A stretch of DNA of 64,000 bases from Streptomyces sp. A0958 (GTDB lineage Bacteria; Actinomycetota; Actinomycetes; Streptomycetales; Streptomycetaceae), in contig NZ_SSBK01000008.1 of NCBI RefSeq assembly GCF_004795035.1, positions 124,001-188,000 of the forward strand. Reading direction: 5' to 3'. A program made the position numbers and the translations under genes. The stretch's first letter is position 1; each line of letters opens with the position of its first letter. The notes under the pieces are model-generated. The model did not search any database. It was not told the DNA's origin and worked only from the letters and a program-made list of their open reading frames with translations. Shown here one piece after another: positions 17,321-24,998 of this stretch.

Positions 17321-18517
17321 TCACGGCATCATGCCCTGCTTGGTCCTGAGCCCCTCGGCGAGCAGGCTCCATTCCTTGCCGATGCGCTCGGCGATCGGGG
17401 CGATGACGCCGAGCCAGTGGGCCGGAACCGCGTCGATCAGTTCACGCCAGCCGTCGTCCGGCTCGGCGGCGTGCAGCTGCATCCAGCGCAGGAACTCCCG
17501 GCCGCCCGCGGTGTAACGGATGGTGGGGTCGGCGGCCATCTTCGCCGCCACCGCCGTCCAGACCGGGATCTCGTCGGTACGGTCCCCGCGCTGCGGCGCG
17601 CCGGTGATGCCCGGTGCCACCCGCAGCGGCATCCGGGCCGTGCCGCCGGAGCCCGCGCCGCCGGGAGCCGCCGGGGCGGGCCGCGACGGCTCCCCGGACA
17701 GCTGCACGGACCCTGCGGGGTGGGCCGGGGGGACGGAGCGCAGGGGGTGCCCCGTCGCGTCGGGGGCCCGGCGGCCGCCGCGCTCGGGGCTTTCGCCGCG
17801 CCGCAGCCGGGTGCTCACGTCGTGGACCGTGCCGAGCGACACGTCGGTCTCCCGGGCGACCTGGCGCAGCGGGGCGTCCGGGTGCTCGGCGATGTACTCG
17901 GCGGCCCGCAGCCGGCCCTCGCCCGGACCCACCGGACGCCGCCTGCCGTCCTGGCCGACGCGCTTGCCGTCGAGCGGTGTTCCGACGCTCGACCTCTCGC
18001 GCAGCGAGGCGATCGTCTTCGCGCTCAGCCCGGTGACGCGGGCGACGGCACGATCGGACCAGTCCGGGTGGGAACTCAGGACACGCTGGGCCCCGGACAC
18101 GCGGTCGGTCTTCGACAGGGGCAGGCCGTGCGTGCCGTTCGCCTTCATGGCGATGACGAGCGCCTCGGGGTCCGAACAGTCGACGAAGCGCGCCTTGATG
18201 CTGCTGTCGCCGCGCAGCTTGGCGGCTTCCAGCCGGTGCAGGCCGTCGATGATGCGGTAGCCGTCGATCTGGACCAGGACGGGCGGCAGCTCCGCCGAGC
18301 CGGCCACGTCGGCGAGAAGCTGGACGTGGCCGGCGTCCGTGCCGCTCCGGCGCAGGGACACGCCCGCCGACAGGGAGTTGACGAGGACGTCGCAGGCGGG
18401 AAGTCTCTCGAGGTTTCTCAGATCGAATTCGCCGCGGGCCGACGCGTCGGCGCCTTCCGTCCTGAGGGGGCCGAACGCGTTCGTGATCAAGATGGCCTGC
18501 GCGCTGCTCTGAGCCAT
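17321..18517 (-). CDS. ParB/StrR-like transcriptional regulator
   Basis: A 398-residue protein with an N-terminal ParB-like domain (VDGYRIIDGLHRLEAAKL-type segment: IDGYRIIDGLHRLEAAKLRG near residue 95) and helix-turn-helix segments (DRAVARVTGLSAKTIASLRE, LRQVARETDVSLGTVHDV). A proline- and glycine-rich linker and a C-terminal segment rich in Trp follow. This arrangement is that of the StrR-like cluster activators rather than chromosome-partition ParB, which would lie near the origin with parA. It is upstream of, and co-oriented with, the ferredoxin operon, and the inverted repeat at 17047 may be its target. I infer pathway-specific control of the N-N module. Confidence 0.82.
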   Translation of the reverse strand: MAQSSAQAILITNAFGPLRTEGADASARGEFDLRNLERLPACDVLVNSLSAGVSLRRSGTDAGHVQLLADVAGSAELPPVLVQIDGYRIIDGLHRLEAAKLRGDSSIKARFVDCSDPEALVIAMKANGTHGLPLSKTDRVSGAQRVLSSHPDWSDRAVARVTGLSAKTIASLRERSSVGTPLDGKRVGQDGRRRPVGPGEGRLRAAEYIAEHPDAPLRQVARETDVSLGTVHDVSTRLRRGESPERGGRRAPDATGHPLRSVPPAHPAGSVQLSGEPSRPAPAAPGGAGSGGTARMPLRVAPGITGAPQRGDRTDEIPVWTAVAAKMAADPTIRYTAGGREFLRWMQLHAAEPDDGWRELIDAVPAHWLGVIAPIAERIGKEWSLLAEGLRTKQGMMP

Positions 18518-18838
18518 GCCTTCACTTCCTCTCTGCCGCCGCTTCGGTCAGCGTCGCAGGAGGGGCTCCAGCCGCAGTTGAGGAGAGATCGAGATTTCCT
18601 AAAACCGTGAGGCGGGCCCGGGCGCCGGGAGGGGCGGTGGGCCGCAGCACGGCGGAGGGCTCCGTCCGTGGTACCAGCCGGGGCACTCCGTTCAGTAGGC
18701 GTCGGCCTGACGGACGGTGAACGATGGCCGCCGCTTTGCCGGGACGGCTACTTTCAGACCCCTGGCGATCCTCCGCGGACGCGGATGTTGCATCTGCCTA
18801 ATTTCCCCGGTTGAACCCGGAAATCCCTGAAGGTGGTT
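18518..18838. promoter_or_regulatory. Divergent intergenic region with imperfect palindrome at 18801-18824
   Basis: Two divergently transcribed genes share this 321-bp gap. Close to the right-hand start is ATTTCC-N12-GGAAAT (18801-18824), and its centre GGTTGAACC is itself palindromic. The 13-mer TTCCCCGGTTGAA at 18803 recurs exactly at 40969, upstream of the second methyltransferase, hinting at a common regulator. Nothing else is recognisable in the gap. Confidence 0.4.
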
Positions 18839-19570
18839 ATGAATTCATTCGTGAACGTTTCGGCGAGCACAGGGCGGCCGGTGATCGGGATCGTCGCGCG
18901 GACCGCGCCGGTCACGTTCCAGGGCAGCGACATGGTCGTCAGCTTCGCGCTCCAGTCCCACCTGGCCTTCCTGGCCGCGGCGGACTGCACGCCCCTGCTG
19001 CTTCCGCTGCTGCCCGGGGTCGAGGCCATGGCGGACCGGGTCGACGGCCTGCTGATCCCGGGTGGCCCCGATGTCGATCCGGCGCTGTACGGCCAGGACC
19101 CGCACCCTGGCACGCGGGCGATGACCCCGGACGCCGACCGTACCGAACTGGCGTTGATCCGGGCGGCGCTCGACTCCGGGCTGCCCGTGCTGGGCATCTG
19201 CCGCGGCATGCAGCTGCTCAACGTGCTGCACGGAGGCACGCTGCACCAGCACCTGCCCGAGATCACGGGCCACGACGGCCACCGCCCGGACACGCCGTCC
19301 TTCACCCTCGGCCCCCACCCGTTGAAGCTGGAGCCGGGCAGCCGGATCGCCGGTGTCCTCGACGAGGACGCGCCGGTGACGGCCTGCCACCACCACCAGG
19401 CCGTCGACCGGCTCGGTGACGGCCTCACCGTCACCGGCCGGGCCGAGGACGGGACCGTCGAGGCCATCGAGGTCACGGATCGCCCCTTCGCCGTCGGCGT
19501 GCAGTGGGAAGCGGGATTCACGCCCGACCAACGGCTTCATCACGCACTCGTGCGCGCGGCCGGGCGCTGA
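18839..19570 (+). CDS. PuuD-like gamma-glutamyl hydrolase (class I glutamine amidotransferase fold)
   Basis: A 243-residue class I amidotransferase-fold protein resembling gamma-glutamyl-GABA hydrolase. DGLLIPGGPDVDPALYGQ and the nucleophile elbow LGICRGMQLLNVLHGG (Cys near residue 121) are present. At the catalytic His-Pro-Glu position, normally GVQWHPE, it reads GVQWEAGF, so the canonical His is missing. I start at ATG 18839, preceded by GAAGGTGG, rather than GTG 18833. Since glutamate carries hydrazine in related pathways, an enzyme that removes gamma-glutamyl groups would be a natural final step. The lost His makes ordinary hydrolase activity doubtful, and transfer or binding is possible. 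Confidence 0.78.
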   Translation: MNSFVNVSASTGRPVIGIVARTAPVTFQGSDMVVSFALQSHLAFLAAADCTPLLLPLLPGVEAMADRVDGLLIPGGPDVDPALYGQDPHPGTRAMTPDADRTELALIRAALDSGLPVLGICRGMQLLNVLHGGTLHQHLPEITGHDGHRPDTPSFTLGPHPLKLEPGSRIAGVLDEDAPVTACHHHQAVDRLGDGLTVTGRAEDGTVEAIEVTDRPFAVGVQWEAGFTPDQRLHHALVRAAGR

Positions 19571-19672
19571 CCGCATGTATCAGACAATTTCCTCCGGCTC
19601 CAGTGGATTTCGAGCCGCTTCACAGACTCTCCTTGCCACGCTGTGCGCGCCGTGCACCCAGAAGGAGAATTC

Positions 19673-21217
19673 ATGAAAAAGCTCGCGTCGGTCACTGCGG
19701 TGATCGTGATCGGACTGTCGGGTCCGGCCGTGGCCCCCGTGGCGGCGGCCGAGGGGACTGTCGCGCCGGCCGCCACGGGAACCGTCGCCTGGTCGCCGTG
19801 TCCCGACAACGACCCCAACCTCGGCCCGATGCTCAAGGGCCTGGAGTGCGGTGCGGTGGAGGTCCCGCTCGACTACGACAGCCCCAGCGGTCAGAAGATC
19901 AAGCTGGCGCTGACCCGCGCCAGGCACACCGTCGCAGACGGCCAGTACAAGGGCGTCGTGCTGCTGCACCGCGGCCAGTGGCCCGGTCCGATCAGCCGCG
20001 ACATGCCCACCCGGTACGCCCAGGGCACGACCGGACTGGCCGCGGACGTCAGTGCCGCCTACGACTGGATCGGCTTCGACCCGCGCGGCGTCGGGGCCAG
20101 CGAGCCGTCGATCGTCTGCGACCCGTCCTACATCAACCCGCTGCTCCCCGCCCCCGTGCCGAAGACGGCCCAGGACGAGCAGAACTCCGTTGCCAGGGCC
20201 AAGGCGTACGCCAAGAGCTGCGGTGACAAGTACGGCGACGTGCTCGACCACTTCACCACCGCGGACTCCGCGCGTGACCTCGACCGGATGCGGATCGCGC
20301 TGGGCCAGGAGAAGATCAGCTACTACGGCATCGACTGGGGCGGCTACCTCGGCTCGGTCTACGCGACGATGTACCCGGACCGCGTGAAGCGCATGGTGCT
20401 GGACAGCGTGCCCAGCCCCAGCGGTGTGGGCTACCAGGACCAGATGGCCAAGAGTTTCACGTCCGAGCACAACGGCGGGCTCTTCTTCGCCTGGGTGGCC
20501 ACGTACGACTCCGTCTACCACCTGGGCACGACCGCCGACGCGGTCGAGGCCAACTACTACGAGGGCCTGGAGACCGTGGGTGCGGCGCCGGTCGACGGCA
20601 AGATCGGACCGGGCGAGTGGACGAACGTCTTCGAGCAGGTCGCCTACCGCAGCTGGACCTGGGAGAGCCGCGCGAAGATACTCTCCGACTTCGTGGTGCA
20701 CGGTGACGCGACGGCGCTGCGCGCCGACTCCCCGACCCCGGGCTTCCCGCAGCAGAACCGCGTCGCGACCACCAACGCGGTCAACTGCACCGACGGCCGG
20801 TGGCCGAAGGACTGGAACGTGTGGAGTGCCGCCCTCGCCGGCCAGTACGCCGCCGGCAACCACCTCCTGACCTGGAGCAACGGCTGGTACAGCGCGCCCT
20901 GCGCCTTCTGGCCGGCGCAGTCCCACGCTCCGGCGCAGGTCGGCAACAGCAGCGCCGACATCCTGCTGGTGCAGCCGCAGTACGACGCCGCGCACGGGAT
21001 GTTCGGCGCCCTCGACATGCGGGTCCGCTTCCCCAACTCCCGTCTGATCGTGGAGCTGGGCGGCCACAACGTCGGCTCGGCGCTGTCGGCGAACAACAAC
21101 CCCTGTCTCAACACCCGCGTGAGCGACTACCTGAGGGACGGCACCCGTCCCACCTCGTGGTGGGGCATCGACGCCACCTGCCAGGCGCCCGCGGACCCGG
21201 TTCCGTCGGGGGCCTGA
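19673..21217 (+). CDS. Secreted alpha/beta-hydrolase with Asp nucleophile (Alp1U/Lom6-like candidate epoxide hydrolase)
   Basis: A 514-residue protein that starts at an ATG preceded by AGAAGGAG. The first 30 residues form a signal peptide (MKKLASVTAVIVIGLSG, then VAPVAAAEG). Overall layout is that of Streptomyces tripeptidyl aminopeptidases: oxyanion region, nucleophile elbow and C-terminal domain (LDMRVRFPNSRLIVELGGHN, His near the end). The elbow, normally GxSYGTYLG, reads YYGIDWGGYLG, so Asp replaces the catalytic Ser (near residue 222). Asp at this place is the hallmark of epoxide hydrolases and dehalogenases. Alp1U and Lom6, epoxide hydrolases of kinamycin and lomaiviticin biosynthesis, are related in family. 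An epoxide hydrolase role is inferred. Confidence 0.75.
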   Translation: MKKLASVTAVIVIGLSGPAVAPVAAAEGTVAPAATGTVAWSPCPDNDPNLGPMLKGLECGAVEVPLDYDSPSGQKIKLALTRARHTVADGQYKGVVLLHRGQWPGPISRDMPTRYAQGTTGLAADVSAAYDWIGFDPRGVGASEPSIVCDPSYINPLLPAPVPKTAQDEQNSVARAKAYAKSCGDKYGDVLDHFTTADSARDLDRMRIALGQEKISYYGIDWGGYLGSVYATMYPDRVKRMVLDSVPSPSGVGYQDQMAKSFTSEHNGGLFFAWVATYDSVYHLGTTADAVEANYYEGLETVGAAPVDGKIGPGEWTNVFEQVAYRSWTWESRAKILSDFVVHGDATALRADSPTPGFPQQNRVATTNAVNCTDGRWPKDWNVWSAALAGQYAAGNHLLTWSNGWYSAPCAFWPAQSHAPAQVGNSSADILLVQPQYDAAHGMFGALDMRVRFPNSRLIVELGGHNVGSALSANNNPCLNTRVSDYLRDGTRPTSWWGIDATCQAPADPVPSGA

Positions 21218-21229
21218 TCCGCCGCCTGC

Positions 21230-21260
21230 CGGGCCCCGCACGATCACCGTGCGGGGCCCG
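21230..21260. terminator. 13-bp hairpin between convergent genes
   Basis: Arms 21230-21242 and 21248-21260 (CGGGCCCCGCACG type) pair perfectly around ATCAC. It sits between the stop of the hydrolase and the stop of the minus-strand transporter at 21290 and can serve both. Confidence 0.7.
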
Positions 21261-21289
21261 CCGCACGCCCGCCCCGTACTCCCTCGTGA

Positions 21290-22492
21290 TCACGCGTTGC
21301 GCAGTCGTCTCCTCCAGGCCTGCCCGGTGGTCGCGGTCGCGGCGGTGACCAGGACCGTGACGCCCGCGACCACCAGGGCCGCGGGCAGCGGGCCCGCGAG
21401 GTCGGACAGCGCGCCCATGACGAGGATGGACACCGCCACGCCAGAGGGCAGCAGCGTGGCCCTCAGTGTCACCACCGACGGCAGCTCCTCGTCGGACGCC
21501 GAGGCCAGCAACCGGTTGTTGTAGTGGACGAACGCCACCTCGAAGAGCACCAGGAACAGCGCGTACAGCACGATCGTCGGCACCGTCCGGCCGATCGCCA
21601 CCGCCATCAGCAGGGGCGCCATGGGCAACAGCGTCCATGTGGTCGAGGGCACGCGCGCGAGGTATCGCTGGGCCGGCAGGGCGGCGAGCGAGCCGGCGAA
21701 GATGGCGACCGCCGAGACCGCGACGAACACCCCCACCAGGCGCGTTCCGCCGCCCAGCAGGTGGAGCGGGATGACGGTGACGGCCACCGTGTGGAAGCCC
21801 TGCCAGAACGCCACCAGGAGGAAGCGGGCGAAGAGCCGGCGCACCACGGGGTCCTCGACGCGCAGGCGCGCGCCGGCCCTGGCATCCGCGCCGGCCGGGG
21901 AATCCGCGCCGGCCACGCCCCCGGGGGCCGACGGCAGCGCCCAGGCGAGGAGCGCCGAGAGCGCGAGCAGGGCGGCGTTCACGACGAACAGGCCCCGCAG
22001 CGACAGGACCGACGAGGCCGGCCCCGCAAGCGCCGCCCCGACGCTGAGACCGGTCAACTTGCAGATCTCGGCGACGGTGTTGGCGTGGTCGAGCCGTTTT
22101 GCCGGGACGGTGTTGCGCAGGACGACCGACGTGGCCGAGCGGGTGACCGCCTCGAAGAACCCGCGGGCGACCACAAGACAGACGGCCATCACGAGGAGCC
22201 CCCGCCCGGGCGCCACGACCGCGGCCGCGGTCACCAGCAGGCTCGCCGCCTCTGCCAGCCGGACGAGGCCTTCCGGGGCATGCCTGCTGAGCAGCCGGTT
22301 GAGCGGGGCGGCCAGCAGCAGCGCGGGTAACCACGGCGCGCTGAGAACGGCCCCCGCCAGAAGTCCCGAGCCGGTGGCCGACCCCACGTGCGTGGACAGG
22401 GCCACGAGGACCAGGAAACTGCCGCACGTATTGACGAACAGCAGCACGGGCGTGAAATGCGGCGAGCGAATACTCACCAAATAGGACGTCAT
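21290..22492 (-). CDS. MFS transporter with a TTA codon
   Basis: A 400-residue membrane protein with about 12 hydrophobic segments, for example FTPVLLFVNTCGSFLVLVAL at the start and FVVNAALLALSALLAWALP midway; it belongs to the MFS. A GGGAGG lies directly against the ATG at 22492, so initiation could also occur at a downstream TTG/GTG. Codon 22330-22328 is TTA (Leu in SAPWLPALL), so translation should depend on the bldA tRNA and be delayed to late growth. It is divergent from the ATP-grasp gene with a 78-bp shared promoter region. I infer that it exports the product of the peptide block to its right. Confidence 0.85.
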   Translation of the reverse strand: MTSYLVSIRSPHFTPVLLFVNTCGSFLVLVALSTHVGSATGSGLLAGAVLSAPWLPALLLAAPLNRLLSRHAPEGLVRLAEAASLLVTAAAVVAPGRGLLVMAVCLVVARGFFEAVTRSATSVVLRNTVPAKRLDHANTVAEICKLTGLSVGAALAGPASSVLSLRGLFVVNAALLALSALLAWALPSAPGGVAGADSPAGADARAGARLRVEDPVVRRLFARFLLVAFWQGFHTVAVTVIPLHLLGGGTRLVGVFVAVSAVAIFAGSLAALPAQRYLARVPSTTWTLLPMAPLLMAVAIGRTVPTIVLYALFLVLFEVAFVHYNNRLLASASDEELPSVVTLRATLLPSGVAVSILVMGALSDLAGPLPAALVVAGVTVLVTAATATTGQAWRRRLRNA

Positions 22493-22570
22493 CCTCCCAT
22501 TCTTCCAGGATCGGAGGACGGCAGAGCTGAACGAATTTCGGAGAGCGATGGCGCTGTCTATGTTGAACTC

Positions 22571-23848
22571 ATGACAGCAGACAATCAGAGCAACCCGTGC
22601 ATTGTGGTGGTCGACGCCTATGCGGCGGTACGTTCGCTCGTTCTGGAATTCCTGGAGCAGGGCTGTTCCGTCGTGCGCGTGCAGAGCACGCCCGAGGTCC
22701 CGTTCGTATACCGTACGGCGCCGTACGTCCCGGACGACTTCATTGCCTCCATCGTCCACGAGGGGGATCTCGCGGCCACGGCCGACGCCGTCGCGGCGTA
22801 TGCGCCGATCGCGGTGATCGCGGGCGGCGAGGTCGGGGTGGAACTCGCGGACCTGCTCGCGCAGCGGCTCGGCCTGCCGGGCAACGGCACGGCCCTCAGC
22901 ACCGCGCGGCGCGACAAGCACCTCATGATCGAGACCGTGCGCGCCGCCGGGCTCCGCGCGGCCCGTCAGCTGCGGGCCACCGACGCGGACGAGCTCGCCG
23001 CCTGGCACCGGGAGCTCGGTGGCCGCGTCGTCCTCAAGCCGCCGCGGAGCGCCGGCGGCCAAGGGGTCTCCTTCTGCGACACCCCGGAGGAGTCCGTCGC
23101 GGCGTTCCTCGCCCTCGCCACCGCCGACGACGTCTTCTCCCAGCCCAACGACGGGGCCGTGGCACAGGAGTACCTTCCGGGCGCCGAGTACATGGTGAAC
23201 ACCGTCAGCCACGACGGCCGCCATCACCTGTGCGACGTCTGGCGCACCACCCGCGTCAGCGCCAACGGCGTCGTCGACCTCTGCGACGCCCTCCTGCTGA
23301 TCGATGCGGGGGAGCGGGTCGTGGAGCCGCTCAGGGAGTACGCCTTCCAGGTCCTGGACGCCCTCGGCATCCAGTACGGCCCGGCGCACGTGGAGGTCAG
23401 GATGACCCCCGACGGGCCGTGCCTGGTGGAGGTCGGTGCCCGGATAGCCGGCGGCGGCATCCCGGCCGGCGCCGGCCTCGGCATCGGCGCATCGCAGTTG
23501 GAGTGGACGGTCGACGCCTACCTGCGCCCCGAGCGGTTCCACGCCCGCGCCGGGACCCCGTACGAGGTGCGCAGGTACTGCGCGATCGCCGGCATGGTCT
23601 CACCGGTGGAGGGCGTGCTCAGCGAGTACCGCGGGATCGAGGAGATCGAGCTGCTGGAGAGCTTCCACGCCCTGGCGACCCCGGTGAAGCCCGGACAGGA
23701 GATCCACCGGACGGTCGACGACCTCACCTACCCGGTCGTCGTGACGCTGCTGCACGAACTCGAGGAGGTCGTGCAGCGCGACCTGAACACGATCCGCCAC
23801 CTCGACGGCACCGGCTTCTACGCCCTCGACCCCGGGGCGAGCGCCTGA
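22571..23848 (+). CDS. ATP-grasp ligase (L-amino-acid-ligase/CARNS type)
   Basis: A 425-residue ATP-grasp protein. The N-terminus (CIVVVDAYAAVRSLVLEFL) is the pre-ATP-grasp domain. The ATP-binding part shows GNGTALSTARRDKHLM near residue 100, VLKPPRSAGGQGVSF near residue 155 and the metal/ATP segment GPAHVEVRMTPDGPCLVEVG near residue 275 with GARIAGGG. Relatives activate a carboxylate as acyl phosphate and couple it to an amine; some join amino acids to ribosomal peptides (pheganomycin PGM1). It lies close to the 19-residue peptide gene and its 3' end overlaps the convergent oxygenase gene by 31 bp. A ligase for a small amino-acid building block is the cautious alternative. Confidence 0.85.
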   Translation: MTADNQSNPCIVVVDAYAAVRSLVLEFLEQGCSVVRVQSTPEVPFVYRTAPYVPDDFIASIVHEGDLAATADAVAAYAPIAVIAGGEVGVELADLLAQRLGLPGNGTALSTARRDKHLMIETVRAAGLRAARQLRATDADELAAWHRELGGRVVLKPPRSAGGQGVSFCDTPEESVAAFLALATADDVFSQPNDGAVAQEYLPGAEYMVNTVSHDGRHHLCDVWRTTRVSANGVVDLCDALLLIDAGERVVEPLREYAFQVLDALGIQYGPAHVEVRMTPDGPCLVEVGARIAGGGIPAGAGLGIGASQLEWTVDAYLRPERFHARAGTPYEVRRYCAIAGMVSPVEGVLSEYRGIEEIELLESFHALATPVKPGQEIHRTVDDLTYPVVVTLLHELEEVVQRDLNTIRHLDGTGFYALDPGASA

Positions 23849-24684
23849 GCCCGCCGTTCGACCGAGGATTCGCCGCGGTCGAACGCCGCCCCCGCGGGCA
23901 CGGCCGGCCCCCACCGCACCCAGGACGGGCGCGGCACCCGGTAGACGAAGCTGACGGCGGTACGGGGCTCCGCCGCCGTCGTGTTGGGCGCCGAGCGGTG
24001 CACCACCATGCCGTCGAACATGACGGCCGAACCGGGTTCGAGGGGCATGGCGACCGGTTCGGCCGTACGCGGGAGGTGCGCGTCCGCGATGTGCGGCTCG
24101 ACCGCCTTCTCCAGCGGCGCCTCACCCGGCAGCCGCTCACGGTCCCCGCTGTGCGGGAACAGCCCGAGCGTGTGGGAACCGGGGACGAACTCCAGACAGC
24201 CGTTGCGCGTGGTCGCCGGTTCGAGCGCGATCCAGACCGTCATGATGCCGTGCTTCTCGACGCCGAAGCCGGGCGGCGCGAAGGCCATGTCCTGGTGCCA
24301 GGGCTTGGCCGAGCCGACTACGGGCGGCTTGGCCCAGAGGAACGCGTTGACCAGCTCGCCCGGTGCGCCGGCGCACCGGGCGACCGGCCCCTCAGCCAGG
24401 CGCAGCGAGCGCTGCACGGCGTCGAACTCCGGGACGTGCTCGTGGATGCGGTCGGCCGACCGCAGCACCCCCTTGAGGGCGCCGGCCCCCTCCTGCCAGG
24501 CCGCCCATCCGCCGGCGCCGGCCGCCTCCAGGACGAACTCCCCGCTGGAGGCCGTGCGGTCGGCGGCGAGCTCCTCGATCCGGCTGACCGCGCGCCGGAG
24601 CCGGCCGAGCGCGTCGCCCGTCGCGAGCCCCGGAAGCCGTGCGAACCCGTTCTCCCGTATCTCCCGGGAAGTGGTGTCAACCAT
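23818..24684 (-). CDS. PhyH-type Fe(II)/2-oxoglutarate oxygenase
   Basis: A 288-residue phytanoyl-CoA-dioxygenase-family protein. The iron triad is visible as His and Asp in KPWHQDMAF near residue 130 and His in GMVVHRSAPN near residue 230, with the downstream Arg (EPRTAVSFVYR) that binds 2-oxoglutarate. The ATG at 24684 follows GGGAGGAACGA. Such enzymes hydroxylate, desaturate or chlorinate unactivated carbons of amino acids, peptides and lipids. It is transcribed away from the 19-residue peptide gene 180 bp off, suggesting coordinated expression. I infer hydroxylation of the peptide or of an amino acid joined to it. Confidence 0.88.
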   Translation of the reverse strand: MVDTTSREIRENGFARLPGLATGDALGRLRRAVSRIEELAADRTASSGEFVLEAAGAGGWAAWQEGAGALKGVLRSADRIHEHVPEFDAVQRSLRLAEGPVARCAGAPGELVNAFLWAKPPVVGSAKPWHQDMAFAPPGFGVEKHGIMTVWIALEPATTRNGCLEFVPGSHTLGLFPHSGDRERLPGEAPLEKAVEPHIADAHLPRTAEPVAMPLEPGSAVMFDGMVVHRSAPNTTAAEPRTAVSFVYRVPRPSWVRWGPAVPAGAAFDRGESSVERRAQALAPGSRA

Positions 24685-24766
24685 TCGTTCCTCCCTTTCT
24701 GAACGCCAAGATCGAAATGAACTTCCCCGTAGGTTATCGAAAAAGTGCCCTTTTCCAGGTTCACCC

Positions 24767-24797
24767 TTGCGGCACGTCCCGGGGCCTGCGTTAGTGT
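24767..24797 (+). promoter_or_regulatory. Candidate promoter of the small peptide gene
   Basis: TTGCGG at 24767 and TAGTGT at 24792 approximate the vegetative Streptomyces -35 and -10 (TTGAC and TAGRRT), with a slightly long 19-bp spacer. The predicted start is about 60 bp before the peptide ATG. No other plausible pair was seen in this divergent gap, but the match is weak. Confidence 0.35.
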
Positions 24798-24863
24798 TTG
24801 AGCCGTGAGAACGAGAGGTCAACAAAAACCTTCTCGTACCCCCTGGGAAGAAGGGAGAGAAAA

Positions 24864-24923
24864 ATGAGCGACCGTGACTTCATCGAGACCCGTGACGCCA
24901 AGCAGGAGTGCTCCAAGTGGTAA
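24864..24923 (+). CDS. 19-residue peptide gene (candidate RiPP or scaffold precursor)
   Basis: A complete tiny gene encoding MSDRDFIETRDAKQECSKW, ending in TAA. The ATG follows AAGAAGGGAGAGAAAA, one of the best ribosome sites in the window. The first 15 residues are charged, with six acidic residues, like a short leader. The tail carries one Cys, one Ser, one Lys and a terminal Trp, all common modification sites. It is followed by a strong hairpin and an operon of modifying-type enzymes, and is flanked on the other side by an oxygenase, an ATP-grasp ligase and an exporter. This is the standard layout of a ribosomal peptide pathway. The alternative is a regulatory leader peptide, though a single Trp or Cys codon is weak for attenuation. 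Confidence 0.6.
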   Translation: MSDRDFIETRDAKQECSKW

Positions 24924-24941
24924 TCCACTGAGCCGCGAGTC

Positions 24942-24977
24942 AGCCGCCCGTACGGGAACGATTCCGTACGGGCGGCT
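24942..24977 (+). terminator. Hairpin between the peptide gene and the enzyme operon (attenuator-like)
   Basis: Arms 24942-24955 and 24964-24977 pair perfectly over 14 bp. Two further pairs (one G-T) leave an ACGA tetraloop, and no T-tract follows. It starts 19 bp after the peptide stop and ends 22 bp before the next ATG. Hairpins in this position often stabilise a precursor transcript and let only part of the polymerases through to the enzyme genes. It could instead be a plain terminator, with a promoter for 24999 hidden in the remaining 21 bp, which is unlikely. Confidence 0.7.
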
Positions 24978-24998
24978 CGTCGTCCGAGAGAGGTAGAG

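Noticed and set aside
17321..18517. Chromosome or plasmid partition protein ParB and a nearby origin or parS site
   Set aside because: No parA, no parS-like sequence seen, and the protein has the extended layout of StrR-like activators.
24864..24923. Trp or Cys attenuator leader peptide
   Set aside because: One Trp and one Cys codon, no alternative hairpin set and no Trp or Cys biosynthesis operon downstream; kept only as a weak alternative.
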